Assembly (NCBI RefSeq): GCF_026651875.1
Contig: NZ_CP104067.1
Coordinates: 5,012,501-5,076,500, forward strand
From: Alicyclobacillus fastidiosus
Lineage (GTDB): Bacteria > Bacillota > Bacilli > Alicyclobacillales > Alicyclobacillaceae
Length of the DNA stretch: 64,000 nucleotides
Direction of reading: 5' to 3'
Below, piece by piece: positions 18,422-28,127 of the stretch. The number at the start of each line of letters is the position of its first letter. The first letter of the stretch is position 1. Made by a program: the position numbers and the translations under genes. A model generated the notes under the pieces. That model worked only from the letters and a program-made list of their open reading frames with translations. It made no database searches and was not told the DNA's origin.

Positions 18422-20608
18422 CTATTTTGCACTACAGTCACTAGAGGAGTTTCTAAGTTCGAAGCGGAGAGCACTTACATCTCGGCTGTTTGGGCCGACG
18501 AATACTGAAAATGCCCCCAAATCGCTCTTATACTGTAGGTCTGGGTGGTAGTAGCTAAGTTGATCTACCGTGATTCGAAACTCGATATTCTTGGTTTCCC
18601 CCGGTCGCAACGAAATCTTTTGAAAACCTTTTAGTTCTTTTAAAGGTCGAACCACACTTCCCACCATGTCGCGTATGTAAAGTTGTATAACCTCCTCACC
18701 TTCAACCCGTCCCGTATTCGTCACTTCGACAGAAACGATCAATGGTTCTTCCTCGGTTACATATTCTGCGGATAAATTTACTTCACCGTAAGAAAACGTT
18801 GTGTAGCTTAAGCCGAATCCGAACGGGAAAAGTGGTTCGTTAGGAATATCTAAATACTGGGATACATAGCGTTCTTGAGCTTGAGGAGCATTCTTAGGAC
18901 GTCCTGTATTAAAATGATTGTAATAAACTGGGATTTGTCCTACCGAATACGGAAAAGACATTGTTAAACGTCCAGATGGATTCGTATCTCCAAACAATAT
19001 GTCGGCAATTGCTGACCCGCCCTCTGTACCAGGAAACCATGCTTCCAAAATGGAGTCTACGTTTTCAATCACCCCGTGCAAATCAAGTGGACGACCATTA
19101 AATAATACGGCCACCATCGGCTTGTTCAGTTGTTTCAATTTGGCAATCAGCTCAAGTTGTACATTAGGCAAACGAATATCCGCGCGACTGCCAGCTTCCC
19201 CACTCATTTCTGAATTCTCTCCCAACGCAAGAACAATCACATCAGCTTCACGTGCGGTTTGAACAGCTTCCTCCACCTGTTCATGTGTCCCGGTTTGAAT
19301 ATCACAACCCTTAGCGGCGAAAAGTTGGGATGGATCAACCTTGCCTTTTAAACCGTCGTATAGTTGTACTGCCTCTGTTTGGGAACCGTAAATAGACCAA
19401 GGACCCAAAATATCACTATTCTGTGCGAAAGGGCCAATCAACGCGATTTTTTGATGCTTTTGTAACGGCAATACGTTTTCGTTTTTCAACAGAACACAGG
19501 ATTTCGCCGCCAACTCACGCGCTGCCTGTCTATGTGGTTCACAGAGTAATATTTCTTGTTCAAGCTTCTCATCTGCGCCTCGATATGGATTCTCGAACAA
19601 CCCCAATTTGTGCTTTAGGTTCAAAATTCTAAGTACTGCTTCATCAATCAAGGTTTCATCAAGTGCACCATTCTCGACAAGTTCTTTTAAGTTATTTACA
19701 TAGCACGGTGTCATCATTTCAATGTCAACCCCTGCCTGCATTGCCTTGTTCGCAGCTTCTGACTCATCAACAGCAACACCGTGCGGAATCAATTCTTTGA
19801 CAGATCCCCAGTCTGAAATAAGAACGCCGTCAAACCCCCACTCGCCCCGAAGAATATCACGCAGTAAATGTGTATTTCCCGTAACCGGAATACCATCTAC
19901 TGTATTGAATGACGTCATAACCATTTCACAACCCTCATCCAATGCAGCCTTATAAGCCGGCAAATAGGATTCACGCAACTGTCGCTCCGACATATCAACC
20001 GTGTTATAATCACGGCCACCTTCCGGAGCCCCGTAAGCTGCAAAGTGCTTTACGCAAGCAACGACTCGAGTGTTGTCGTTCAATTGAGAACCTTGAAATC
20101 CACGGACAAATGCACGTGCAAATAAACTATTCAGATATGGGTCTTCACCCGTCGACTCCATAACTCTCCCCCAACGAGGATCACGCACTAGGTCCACCAT
20201 GGGCGCAAACGTAACGTGCAGCCCAGCAGCTGATGCTTCCCTCGCTGCAATAGCAGCACTTGCTTCTGCTAAGTCCATATCCCACGAACAACCAATTGCT
20301 AGTGGAACCGGGAAAATGGTCCTATATCCATGAACGATATCTCCCATAAACAACAGTGGAATACCTAAGCGATTATTCTTTAGGTGCTCTCGTTGTATTT
20401 TGATCACGTCTCTTGCTCCGATTGCATTTATAACGGATCCACTGTTATGCACTACTGCCTTGTTAATTCCCATTTCATCCATTGGTCCAGTGAGACTAAC
20501 TTTTTTCGAATCTGCTTGATAAAAATCCCTCGTCAATTGGATTAATTGCGCTATTTTTTCCTCAAGCGTCATTTGTTCAAAGACACTATTTACGTAATTT
20601 ATCTCCAT
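18422..20608 (-). CDS. GH3 beta-glucosidase
   Basis: This 728-residue enzyme hydrolyses beta-glucosides and has no signal peptide, so it is cytoplasmic. The GH3 N-terminal barrel includes FAPMVDLVRDPRWGR and KHFAAYGAPEGGRD, with the nucleophile in GVLISDWGS (Asp266). The C-terminal sandwich holds ALGENSEMSGEAGSRADI, and a fibronectin III-like domain closes the protein (VTNTGRVEGEEVIQLYIRD). The ATG at 20608 follows AGGAG. Length and context resemble the GH3 sophorose-active beta-glucosidases found next to 1,2-beta-oligoglucan phosphorylases. Its position upstream of the LacI gene suggests the same regulon. Confidence 0.93.
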   Translation of the reverse strand: MEINYVNSVFEQMTLEEKIAQLIQLTRDFYQADSKKVSLTGPMDEMGINKAVVHNSGSVINAIGARDVIKIQREHLKNNRLGIPLLFMGDIVHGYRTIFPVPLAIGCSWDMDLAEASAAIAAREASAAGLHVTFAPMVDLVRDPRWGRVMESTGEDPYLNSLFARAFVRGFQGSQLNDNTRVVACVKHFAAYGAPEGGRDYNTVDMSERQLRESYLPAYKAALDEGCEMVMTSFNTVDGIPVTGNTHLLRDILRGEWGFDGVLISDWGSVKELIPHGVAVDESEAANKAMQAGVDIEMMTPCYVNNLKELVENGALDETLIDEAVLRILNLKHKLGLFENPYRGADEKLEQEILLCEPHRQAARELAAKSCVLLKNENVLPLQKHQKIALIGPFAQNSDILGPWSIYGSQTEAVQLYDGLKGKVDPSQLFAAKGCDIQTGTHEQVEEAVQTAREADVIVLALGENSEMSGEAGSRADIRLPNVQLELIAKLKQLNKPMVAVLFNGRPLDLHGVIENVDSILEAWFPGTEGGSAIADILFGDTNPSGRLTMSFPYSVGQIPVYYNHFNTGRPKNAPQAQERYVSQYLDIPNEPLFPFGFGLSYTTFSYGEVNLSAEYVTEEEPLIVSVEVTNTGRVEGEEVIQLYIRDMVGSVVRPLKELKGFQKISLRPGETKNIEFRITVDQLSYYHPDLQYKSDLGAFSVFVGPNSRDVSALRFELRNSSSDCSAK

Positions 20609-20728
20609 ATCGAGTCTCCTCATTCGGTAATATCTTCGGTCTGCTGACATAGGGCGCACCATACGAGCAGACACTCTAGTATGGTAATTAGCGAATACTG
20701 TATAGCAACATAAATGTCAATCCAACTT

Positions 20729-21010
20729 CTATTTAGCGAGGATATCTTGCATCGGAAAATCTCCACACAACTCCTCATGGACACGCTTACTTAACTGGCG
20801 TGAGGCATGGCACGCTTGCATCTCCCTCATTGGGCGTTCAGCAAAGGGAGCGACGTACGGATTCTTGGCTGTTGGCCAGCTAATGTAATTCAAATCGTTA
20901 TGTTCAATTCCATGTTGCACGTTCTACAAGTGGAATTGAAGGCAACTGCTTCGCAACATAATCTTGAAGCTGATATATCTCTCCTTTGTTGTGTTACGTT
21001 CATAGTTGAC
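20729..21010 (-). pseudogene. Decayed C-terminal fragment of a family 5 solute-binding protein
   Basis: In one minus-strand frame LQDYVAKQLPSIPLVERATW is readable and then stops. In another frame ISWPTAKNPYVAPFAERP follows. The intact binding protein has LESIVANDLPSIPLLQAASW and GWPSQTNPYADPM in the same order. At least one frameshift separates the two pieces, and the rest of the gene is gone. It shows that a second transporter protein once stood upstream of the GH3 gene. Confidence 0.75.
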
Positions 21011-21601
21011 AAGAAATTATTTCAGCAGATTTCGAGCATGGGGCCATGCCCTTTGGTAAACACCCTTGACTGTCTCGCCATCACCATAGCAGAGCCAAGG
21101 TTGTTGCAGAGTCCTATTCCTACACCATCTAGTGATACCTCACTTCGTTCGATCTGCAATTCCCGAGAAGGCTCTTCTGATACCTCTCATGTTATGTTTC
21201 AACGAACGGTGTTACTCGTTCTAACTACACATCCTATCTTTTTCCACGCAGATTCATCAACCCCTGCGTGCAGCTTCGACCAAAACCAGATAGGCTTCTG
21301 CTTTTGCCTAGAGTACTCGATCTCCCGCCGATCTAGTCGCCGAGGTGGATGACATACGCAATCTGCCATATTGATTTTACGACGATGCAACTCGTCCAAC
21401 CGTGTTTTTTTGGGTAATCGGATTTTGTGGTGGAATGGACAAGGACAATAGATTAAGAAACTGGATAAGCACTCATTGGAGGTGCATGTTTATACAGTTT
21501 TTCAATGGGTCTCTTATTCAACTAATCCAGCTAATAGCTTGTCAAGATTACCGATTAAAAAATTTGTGTACATGTGTTAGATTAAAATGAGCAGGGCAAA
21601 G
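21011..21601. other. Gap without recognisable genes
   Basis: About 590 bp lies between the binding-protein remnant and the IS110 element. Frames are short and have no family resemblance I can see. It probably contains decayed sequence and one flank of the IS110 insertion. Confidence 0.4.
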
Positions 21602-21631
21602 AACCTTCCTTATCTTGATGGAAGGTTTTAC
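21602..21631. terminator. Hairpin downstream of the IS110 transposase
   Basis: AACCTTCC and GGAAGGTT pair across a 10-12 base loop, followed on the plus strand by TTTACTTT. It may be a terminator or part of the element's end. Confidence 0.5.
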
Positions 21632-21653
21632 TTTAATATCTTTAATTTGGATG

Positions 21654-22856
21654 CTAATTCAGATCTACAAAAAGCTCCTTTCGTTTTAGCAACACATAGA
21701 TCCAGTGAATCAGTTTGTTGACGCAGGCGATCACTGCTTGCTTATAAGGCTTACCTTCTGCACGTTTCTTGTCGTAGAACGTTTTAAGCCTTTTGTTGCG
21801 AGTTTTCCGTAAACCGCATTCGACTGCACAATACAAGGTGTGTCGTAACCGGCTCGAACCTCGCTTTGTAATCCGATTGATGGTTGCAGTGAACTTACCA
21901 GACGAGTGCACGCTTGGATCTATGCCTGCAAAAGCGACGAGTTTCTTTGGGTGATTAAACCGGTCTATCTCTCCGATTTCTGAAATAATCGTTGCCGCGA
22001 TTTTTTCACCGACACCGGGGATAGATTGGATAATCTTATATTCTTCAATCTCTTCGGCAAGGGCATCTATCGTTTTTTCAAGGTGGGATAGATGCTCTTG
22101 GTACTGAAGAATCATTTGGATGTACATCTTCAGACTAAGCAGATACCCCTCTAATAAAACATTTCGGAACGGGTTACGCGTAGCGGCAGCAATGATTTCG
22201 CGTGCCTTTTCTCTCGACCAACGTTCCGACCTACTCTTACATAACTCTGAAACTCTTTTGGTCAGCTTTGCTTCCGTTACATTCAGCACTGAGTCAGCGG
22301 TCGGGAACTCCAGTAACGTCCGTAATGAGACTTTGGAATATAAGTCCCCAAACACTCCTTTGTATTCGGGAAACACTTGGTCTAAAACAGCCTGGAATTG
22401 TAGTTTGGTCTGAACGGATAGTCGGGTTATCGCAGCGTGCTGCCGGGTTAGGCTACGTAGGTTTAACAGTTGCAATCCCCTCTTCTTGAAGGGCTCAAAA
22501 TCCTCTTTGTAGAAGAGCTCGCATAAGCTGTAAGCGTCTACCGCGTCGGTCTTTACCTTACGCAGACTGGATTTCTTGGCTGAGTACGCGATCAATGGAT
22601 TTACCATGATATACACATAATTCTGGTCATCTAGGAATCGAATGATCGGTGCATGATAGTGCCCAGTCGCTTCAAGGATAATTGTTGGTTGCAGACCTGA
22701 CTTTGCTTCGACTTCCCGTAAAACCTGATGGAAGTCTTCAAGACCGTCATGAGTGTGAACGACAGTGAACTGTTTACCGTGAGGCGTCCCTTTATCTAAG
22801 AATGCTTGAGCGATGCTTTCTCCTTTAGCCACATCCAGACCAATGACTGGATTCAA
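21654..22856 (-). CDS. IS110-family DEDD transposase
   Basis: This 400-residue RNA-guided-type recombinase has an N-terminal RuvC-like DEDD domain (PVIGLDVAKGESIAQ, ILEATGHYH, VKTDAVDAYSLCELF) and a C-terminal Transposase_20 domain (IIQSIPGVGEKIAATIISEIGEIDRF, then FAGIDPSVHSSGKF with the expected Ser). AAGGAGATG lies upstream of the ATG, and the frame is intact. It differs clearly from the IS1111-type transposase at 44028-45155. IS110 elements lack long terminal repeats, so the exact ends cannot be set here. A non-coding region of about 250 bp precedes it. Confidence 0.93.
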   Translation of the reverse strand: MNPVIGLDVAKGESIAQAFLDKGTPHGKQFTVVHTHDGLEDFHQVLREVEAKSGLQPTIILEATGHYHAPIIRFLDDQNYVYIMVNPLIAYSAKKSSLRKVKTDAVDAYSLCELFYKEDFEPFKKRGLQLLNLRSLTRQHAAITRLSVQTKLQFQAVLDQVFPEYKGVFGDLYSKVSLRTLLEFPTADSVLNVTEAKLTKRVSELCKSRSERWSREKAREIIAAATRNPFRNVLLEGYLLSLKMYIQMILQYQEHLSHLEKTIDALAEEIEEYKIIQSIPGVGEKIAATIISEIGEIDRFNHPKKLVAFAGIDPSVHSSGKFTATINRITKRGSSRLRHTLYCAVECGLRKTRNKRLKTFYDKKRAEGKPYKQAVIACVNKLIHWIYVLLKRKELFVDLN

Positions 22857-23110
22857 GTGAACATCTCCTTTGATGTGTAATACCGGTAACCCCTATCCAT
22901 CTTGCAGTTCATAGCTTCGCTTGTGATACGAGATCGATGTCTCAACCAGCCTCAAACATGCTTCTACAAGTAGGGGGTGAACGGATTAGCTCACGGGTTC
23001 ATCGACCCACGCCCCCGGACGTTCTACCCGGCTACCGCAATGAAAACCTCTACACAAAGAGAGGTCAACCAGAAATGATGACTGGCTGACCTCATAATAC
23101 GAACGCCCCC
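22857..23110 (-). ncRNA. Candidate IS110 bridge-RNA region
   Basis: IS110-group elements encode a guide (bridge) RNA in the non-coding end upstream of the transposase. This gap has no gene and contains stem-forming stretches: GAGGTCA-CCAG with CTGG-TGACCTC (23066-23096), and GC-rich blocks near 22980-23030. The call rests on position and structure only. Part of it may instead be the terminator of the acetyltransferase gene, which ends at 23174. Confidence 0.35.
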
Positions 23111-23173
23111 GTTGACAGAACAAGGGCTAACTCATTTTTTGCAATTTGTTACTTCATATGTCGATTCATAAAA

Positions 23174-23767
23174 TTACACAGTTGGATATCCACACGTACC
23201 GTCTTCCAACCTAACTTTCGTATAAATACAGGTGTCAACAAGCTCGTCAGAGCCGTTGAACGGTTTCATGTAGTCTTTTATAAGGATGCCTTCAAGATGG
23301 TACCCACATCGTTCTGCAACCCTACGACTAGCAATGTTTTTGGTATCACACCGTATCTCAATTCGATTGGCATTAAAGTGCTCGAAGGCAAAATTGGTCA
23401 CTCCGTTTACTGCTTCGGTCATATATCCATTTCCAGAGGCAGATTCCTTAATCCAAAAACCAATTTCAAATCGACGTACATCCCAACGAATACCCAAAAG
23501 TATACAAGTTCCAATAAATTCTCCAGAAGTCTTGTTTATCATATAGAATTCAAATCTTTCACGCAGAAAGAAATTTGCGTAACTCTTACGAGCGGTTTCT
23601 TCAGCTTCTTCAATTTCTGGGATATGGTCAAATATCCATTCACTTAGATATGTGAATGATTCCCTGATTGCCTCATTGAGGATAACTCCATCTCCACATT
23701 TGGGTGCCCTTAGTACAAGACGTTCTGTTTCAAACTGCTCTGGTACATCGAGAATAATAGGTTTCAT
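23174..23767 (-). CDS. GNAT N-acetyltransferase, RimJ/RimL type
   Basis: This 197-residue acetyl-CoA-dependent acyltransferase starts with the typical TERLVLRAP strand. It carries GEFIGTCILLGI, then FEIGFWIKESASGNGYMTEAV with the acetyl-CoA loop, and ASRRVAERCGYHLEGI near the end. The target (protein N-terminus or small molecule) is unknown. It is one of several small stand-alone enzymes on the minus strand separated by the dispersed repeats. Confidence 0.9.
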   Translation of the reverse strand: MKPIILDVPEQFETERLVLRAPKCGDGVILNEAIRESFTYLSEWIFDHIPEIEEAEETARKSYANFFLRERFEFYMINKTSGEFIGTCILLGIRWDVRRFEIGFWIKESASGNGYMTEAVNGVTNFAFEHFNANRIEIRCDTKNIASRRVAERCGYHLEGILIKDYMKPFNGSDELVDTCIYTKVRLEDGTCGYPTV

Positions 23768-23802
23768 AATGGCACCTCCGCATTACGAAAAAATTCTATT
23801 CC

Positions 23803-23912
23803 TTATTGCGTATTCCTGCCCGAGAACTGAATAACCGTCACCCGATGGAACTGAATATTCATGCAAAAATCAATGCACAGAATTGTAGGGTCTTCGCCTC
23901 CAATTGTCCAAG
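23803..23912 (+). repeat. Dispersed cassette-type repeat, copy R1
   Basis: The left motif TTATTGCGTATTCCTGCCCG, the middle GAATATTCATGCA and the right motif TTCGCCTCC are all present. It lies between the acetyltransferase start and the stop of the methyltransferase gene, in the usual orientation after a minus-strand gene. Confidence 0.8.
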
Positions 23913-23935
23913 TAGACATTACTGATATCAAAACG

Positions 23936-24737
23936 CTAATCTCGCCGACGAGCGACATGGAGCACAGCCCCCCAGTGGCGGCGAACAGACTTAGCAGGGC
24001 GCTTGTTCAGTCGAACGCGGATTTCGTTGTAAAGTACGTCTCGTTTGGAGTCGTCCATGAGGATGTGACCAGAGAACGTGTTTAGAAGATCGATGTATTC
24101 CTCAACATGATAGATTCTTTCCCAATCAAAGTGCCGAATACAAACTACGTCAAATAGACCACTCGCTTCAATTTCACTTCTGTGCTCCTGCAGTTGACTG
24201 GGCGGGGATAATTAATGTCTTTTGGTCTCCCTACTCCTAACTCGTCGTAAACGTCTTGAATCTCACGAAAGAATGGGTCCTCGTGTTCAGGAAATACGTG
24301 GGTCGCGTTCCAGAAGGTGAGGTGTCCGCCACGCCGAAGGACTTGCCATGCCTTGACGTACTTAACTTCAGGGTCGATCCAATTCCAAGCGGTTGCAGTG
24401 AATACCAAATCAAAGCATTTGGCCGTTTGAGGTTCCCACTCCTCGAAGTTGCCCTCTATAACGTCTACGTTCATTCCAACAAGATTCCTGCGGGCAACTG
24501 CCGCAAGCGCTGAACCAAGTTCCAGGCAAGTAATGGAAATCCACGCTTTCCTAGCGTAAGCGTTGCTTTGCCAGTCGCACACCCGCCTTCCAAAAGACGA
24601 TCCCTAACTTCCAAATTCGCGATATTGATTAAGCTGTCAAACAATTCGTTGGGATAGTCAGGACGAGCTTTCTGGTACAGTTCCGCAGCTCGATCAAAAC
24701 TCTGCCTCAATGTTATCCGCTCACTATCGGAAGGCAC
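23936..24737 (-). pseudogene. Class I SAM-dependent methyltransferase, frameshifted
   Basis: From the ATG at 24737 the frame reads a methyltransferase N-terminus (SFDRAAELYQKARPDYP) and motif I (LLEGGCATGKATLTLGKRG). Reading then jumps to another frame near 24540 (ISITCLELGSALAAVARRNL, then DVIEGNFEEWEP and FDLVFTATAWNWIDPEVKY). A second shift near 24170 leads to the C-terminus SGLFDVVCIRHFDWERIYH, ending at 23936. The original protein was about 265 residues. Two independent shifts make a pseudogene more likely than a sequence error. The substrate is unknown. Confidence 0.85.
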
Positions 24738-24755
24738 GTTTCCTCACTCCTTTTT

Positions 24756-24850
24756 TATCGAACTATACTGCCCGCTTGGGGCGACGCAGCGTATATCCAT
24801 GCACAGGTGAATGGATCAGCCTGCCCGTTTGTTCAAAACGCAACATTAGG
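24756..24850 (+). repeat. Dispersed cassette-type repeat, copy R2
   Basis: This copy has left ATACTGCCCGCTTGGGG, middle TATATCCATGCA and right CAGCCTGCCCGTTTGTTC. It lies between the methyltransferase start and the phosphotransferase stop. Confidence 0.65.
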
Positions 24851-24942
24851 GATGCCTGCTAAACGATAAAAGCGGGACGGACTAGTCATATTCATGACAA
24901 CAAGTAAGGGTTTTCAATCATGATACACCCCTTCCTCTAATT

Positions 24943-25860
24943 TCAAAGAGATAAGAGATGGTCACGGACTTGTGTATACGCATCCAATCTCCCTGTTTTC
25001 GCATAAAATCTCAAAGCATCGAGCCCTTGAGAATATGTGTGGCACAGAATCCTCTCTTCAAAATGAGGTACTTCAATTCCTTGTGCTTCGCAGCACTGCA
25101 AAAATCTCTTCGGCAAGTTAAACCTGGGAGTCCAAAAATGAAACCACGAAACATCATAGAGACCATCCCCATACCTGGCATTTCCCCAGTCGATAATACC
25201 CGTCAAAGACTGACCATCAGAAAGGGCGTTGTCTAAAGACAAATCCCCGTGAACAAACTCCCGAACCGAATTACAATACGTTGCGTATTTCATCATGCGA
25301 GGTTGAATGACGTCAAACACTCTTTTCTCTAGAAAAGTGTCTTCAAACAGCTCTGTCCACCCGTACCAAAAGCCAGATTGCTTTTCGCAAAAAAAGGCTT
25401 CAAGGTGTTCAGTCCAACTCTGGTAGAGTCCGTCACCAGAATGACCGATGGGTCCGTAGCCTCTCGTCGAATCCACATTCGCAGAGCGAAGCTTCATCAA
25501 CACGTCGACTAAACTCGGTATCACGAATTCGATTTGGTCAGGCTTGTACGCATCAAGTGTGTTGCCGTGAACGCGTTCCGATATGGCAAAGAACATGTTG
25601 TTGAACTCGTTGATATCGATGATGCGTGGAACGGGTATACCATAGGCCGTAAGTGTTTCAAATGCATAACTATCCCGAAGAAAACCATCCTCAAAGTGGT
25701 TAAACCGTATCACGTAATCGTCATCTTGATGGCGAAATGTGTAGGCTTGACTTGTCTCACCTTTGGTGATGAGTTGCAGCTCAGTCACCTTGGTACCGAA
25801 ATATGACTCTAAAAAGGCACTCGTAGATTCCATACCCAGATTCGGCTTTACATTAGACAT
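24943..25860 (-). CDS. Aminoglycoside phosphotransferase (APH)-family kinase
   Basis: This 305-residue kinase-fold protein carries the catalytic loop FVHGDLSLDNALSDG and the metal-binding GIIDWGNARYGDGLYDVSW. The N-lobe has ELQLITKGETSQAYTF with a glycine-rich turn. The ATG at 25860 follows GAGGGG; the frame upstream has no ribosome site. Members phosphorylate antibiotics or small hydroxylated metabolites; the substrate here is unknown. It is complete, unlike the related remnant immediately upstream. Confidence 0.88.
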   Translation of the reverse strand: MSNVKPNLGMESTSAFLESYFGTKVTELQLITKGETSQAYTFRHQDDDYVIRFNHFEDGFLRDSYAFETLTAYGIPVPRIIDINEFNNMFFAISERVHGNTLDAYKPDQIEFVIPSLVDVLMKLRSANVDSTRGYGPIGHSGDGLYQSWTEHLEAFFCEKQSGFWYGWTELFEDTFLEKRVFDVIQPRMMKYATYCNSVREFVHGDLSLDNALSDGQSLTGIIDWGNARYGDGLYDVSWFHFWTPRFNLPKRFLQCCEAQGIEVPHFEERILCHTYSQGLDALRFYAKTGRLDAYTQVRDHLLSL

Positions 25861-25870
25861 CAATAGCCCC

Positions 25871-26585
25871 TCATTTCGGATGTTGGCGATTCGAACATAC
25901 ATTAATCATAAACGCCAAAGCGTACGCTAGATCATGGACACGCGGTCTTTGAGCGGAAAATCCAAAATCGAAAAACACAGTCGTACCGTCAACGCCTGGA
26001 CACACATTCGAGAGTCGGACATCGCCGTGTACGAGTTGAACTGGAATCTCAGACGAAGAAACCCGTTGACGACGGAGGCGTCTAACGAGGAGTTCAAGTA
26101 ACTGAGCGATCTTTGTTGCTTGTGAATCACTTTGTACAGCGGTCTCAGTCATCCGCTGCCATCGAGACAAAGTGGATGGAGTTGCGTACGTGGCAACCAA
26201 GGGACGCGGCACCGTTACATCGAGTGGTACGGTGGAGTTCTCCCATTTGATGAAAAAGCCAAATATACGAATCTAACGTCGGCTTGAGCCTTTTGTGCTG
26301 GATATATTCCTCCAATTATGCCCAACGATTCCTACACCGTAACAGTGGTAAACCGTTTACACTGAGAGGGATCGGGACAACTAAACCTTGCTTCATACAC
26401 CCCAACCGAAGCGCTTGAACAGAGATCAAACGTTGCCTAGACACGAATGGCTGATGAACACGTAGTACGAGATCTTCAGGTTCTATTCTTACGTTGAGGC
26501 TCATTGTGCCGCCCAAATCGGTGGCTTTAACACACGGGGAAATCTGCTGCACTAAAGCTTGGACATCGTGGTCATCCAATAACAT
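25871..26585 (-). pseudogene. APH-family phosphotransferase remnant
   Basis: The N-terminal half (from 26585, MLLDDHDVQALVQQ) includes DLGGTMSLNVRIEPEDLVLRVH. An in-frame TAA at about 26313 is followed in the same frame by LEEYIQHKRLKPTLDSYIWL. A frameshift near 26225 then leads to VPRPLVATYATPSTL and the catalytic loop VQLVHGDVRLSNVCPGVD and FFDFGFSAQRPRVHDLAYAL. The gene thus has one nonsense codon and one frameshift. It is distinct in sequence from the complete APH genes at 24943 and 32360. Confidence 0.8.
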
Positions 26586-26800
26586 ATGACCAGGATCAGC
26601 AGGATCATCGGTCCACCAGTTTAACAGTCGTAGGTGGTGGTTGCTTGCAGTTGACACGAATAACACATCCTTCCCAAGCCAGCGAGACAAGCGCTTAACA
26701 CGGTAGAACATGTACCTTTGTTTTATCGTACCGCATATAGATAATTTCCCAACGGCGCCTCCGTTCACCTTCAGGTGAGGTTAAGCTGAATCGTGAGAGT

Positions 26801-27757
26801 CTAGTATTGAAGGTCAAGATTTACCCGATTGATTTCCGGATCTTTCCCCTCTACGTACGCCTTCAGATTCGGCAGAAAGATTTCCATCACTCGCGCGTCG
26901 TAATGCTCAGTCGATCCCGATGTATGCGGCGTAATAATGACGTTTGACATCTCCCAAAGGGGACTGCCATCCGGAAGAGGTTCCGTGGAGAAGACATCAA
27001 GTCCGGCTCCAGCGATGGATTTGTTTTGAATCGCCGTAATCAGCGACTCTTCATCGGTGGTGCCCCCTCGGCCAATGTTGATGTAGAACGCGGACGATTT
27101 CATGGAGGCGAACTGAGACTCGCCCATCATATGGCGGGTTGCCTCAGTCAGCGGCAAAGTATTGACCACGTAGTCGCTCTGTTCCAACGCTTGTTTGAGG
27201 CTATGGAAGGTGTACATTTCATCAAAGTAGTCCGCCTGCTTATCGGACCGACGAACACCCAGTACCTGCATTCCGAAGGCTTTGCAAAGTCTCGCGGTTT
27301 CTGAGCCGATAGCCCCTGTACCGAGAATCACAACAGTCTTGCCGTGCATTTCAAGCTGTGCGTTTGCATGATGCCATGTGTTCGTTTGTTGATTCTGTAT
27401 GCAGATATGGAGCTGACGCGTAAGTGCTAGCATCATCCCGAGAATCGTCTCAGATATAGGATACGCGTGGACGCCACTCGAGTTAGTCAGCATAATTCCT
27501 CGTTCTTTGAGGGCTGTAAACGGGAATTTATCGACGCCGGCTCCCCAATTGTGAACCCAGCGTAAAGTCGCATTCGAAGATTCGACAGCTTCCTTAAAGA
27601 CGTCCTTGTTCCATCCCACGACAACTTCGGCGTCTTTTAGATGATGGAGCCAAATATCCTTGTCCTTCCCCGAAATAATCTCCCAATCAGGGGCCACATC
27701 TCGGACCTTTGCAAGGTGCTCCTCCGCAACGTTCATGACGAATACAAGTTTTGGCAT
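26801..27757 (-). CDS. D-isomer-specific 2-hydroxyacid dehydrogenase
   Basis: This 318-residue NAD(P)-dependent oxidoreductase has a substrate domain ending in VHNWGAGVDKFP, the Rossmann motif VVILGTGAIGSETARL, catalytic Arg in INIGRGGTTDE, Glu in GAGLDVFSTEPLP and His in IITPHTSGSTEHY. The ATG at 27757 follows GGGAGG; the frame upstream of it has no ribosome site and poor coding character. It reduces 2-keto acids or the reverse. The exact substrate is unknown. Confidence 0.93.
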   Translation of the reverse strand: MPKLVFVMNVAEEHLAKVRDVAPDWEIISGKDKDIWLHHLKDAEVVVGWNKDVFKEAVESSNATLRWVHNWGAGVDKFPFTALKERGIMLTNSSGVHAYPISETILGMMLALTRQLHICIQNQQTNTWHHANAQLEMHGKTVVILGTGAIGSETARLCKAFGMQVLGVRRSDKQADYFDEMYTFHSLKQALEQSDYVVNTLPLTEATRHMMGESQFASMKSSAFYINIGRGGTTDEESLITAIQNKSIAGAGLDVFSTEPLPDGSPLWEMSNVIITPHTSGSTEHYDARVMEIFLPNLKAYVEGKDPEINRVNLDLQY

Positions 27758-28127
27758 CGGTGAACCTCCCTGAGTTGCAAATGAAAATAAGTGTTGCAGC
27801 ATCGACAGTAAAAGATTGAAGATGGCGGAAAGGAGATTGTGGAAAATAGTGTTACAGCCGGACTTCTTCCACAAAGATCATACCAAGAAATCCGCCCCTG
27901 AGAGAGACATTGCGAAAGTTTGGCACCCGCTTGGGCCGACGCGTACGTGAAATCCACACCATTGAGCAGGCACATGACGGCTACCCCGAGAAGATTGCAT
28001 GTGTCGCCCGACAAATAGGCTCAGGATAAACGTGTCACATCGTAACCCTCTTCCAACCATTGCATTATGCACCTTATTTCTTGGTGGGAAGCTTATGGAG
28101 CATTCCTGCCCCTTAGTCCCGCAAGAA
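27758..28127. other. Gap with a truncated repeat start
   Basis: No convincing gene is present. Near the end, GCATTCCTGCCCCTTAGTC (about 28100-28118) resembles the left motif of the dispersed repeat, directly before the IS1111 fragment. Confidence 0.4.
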
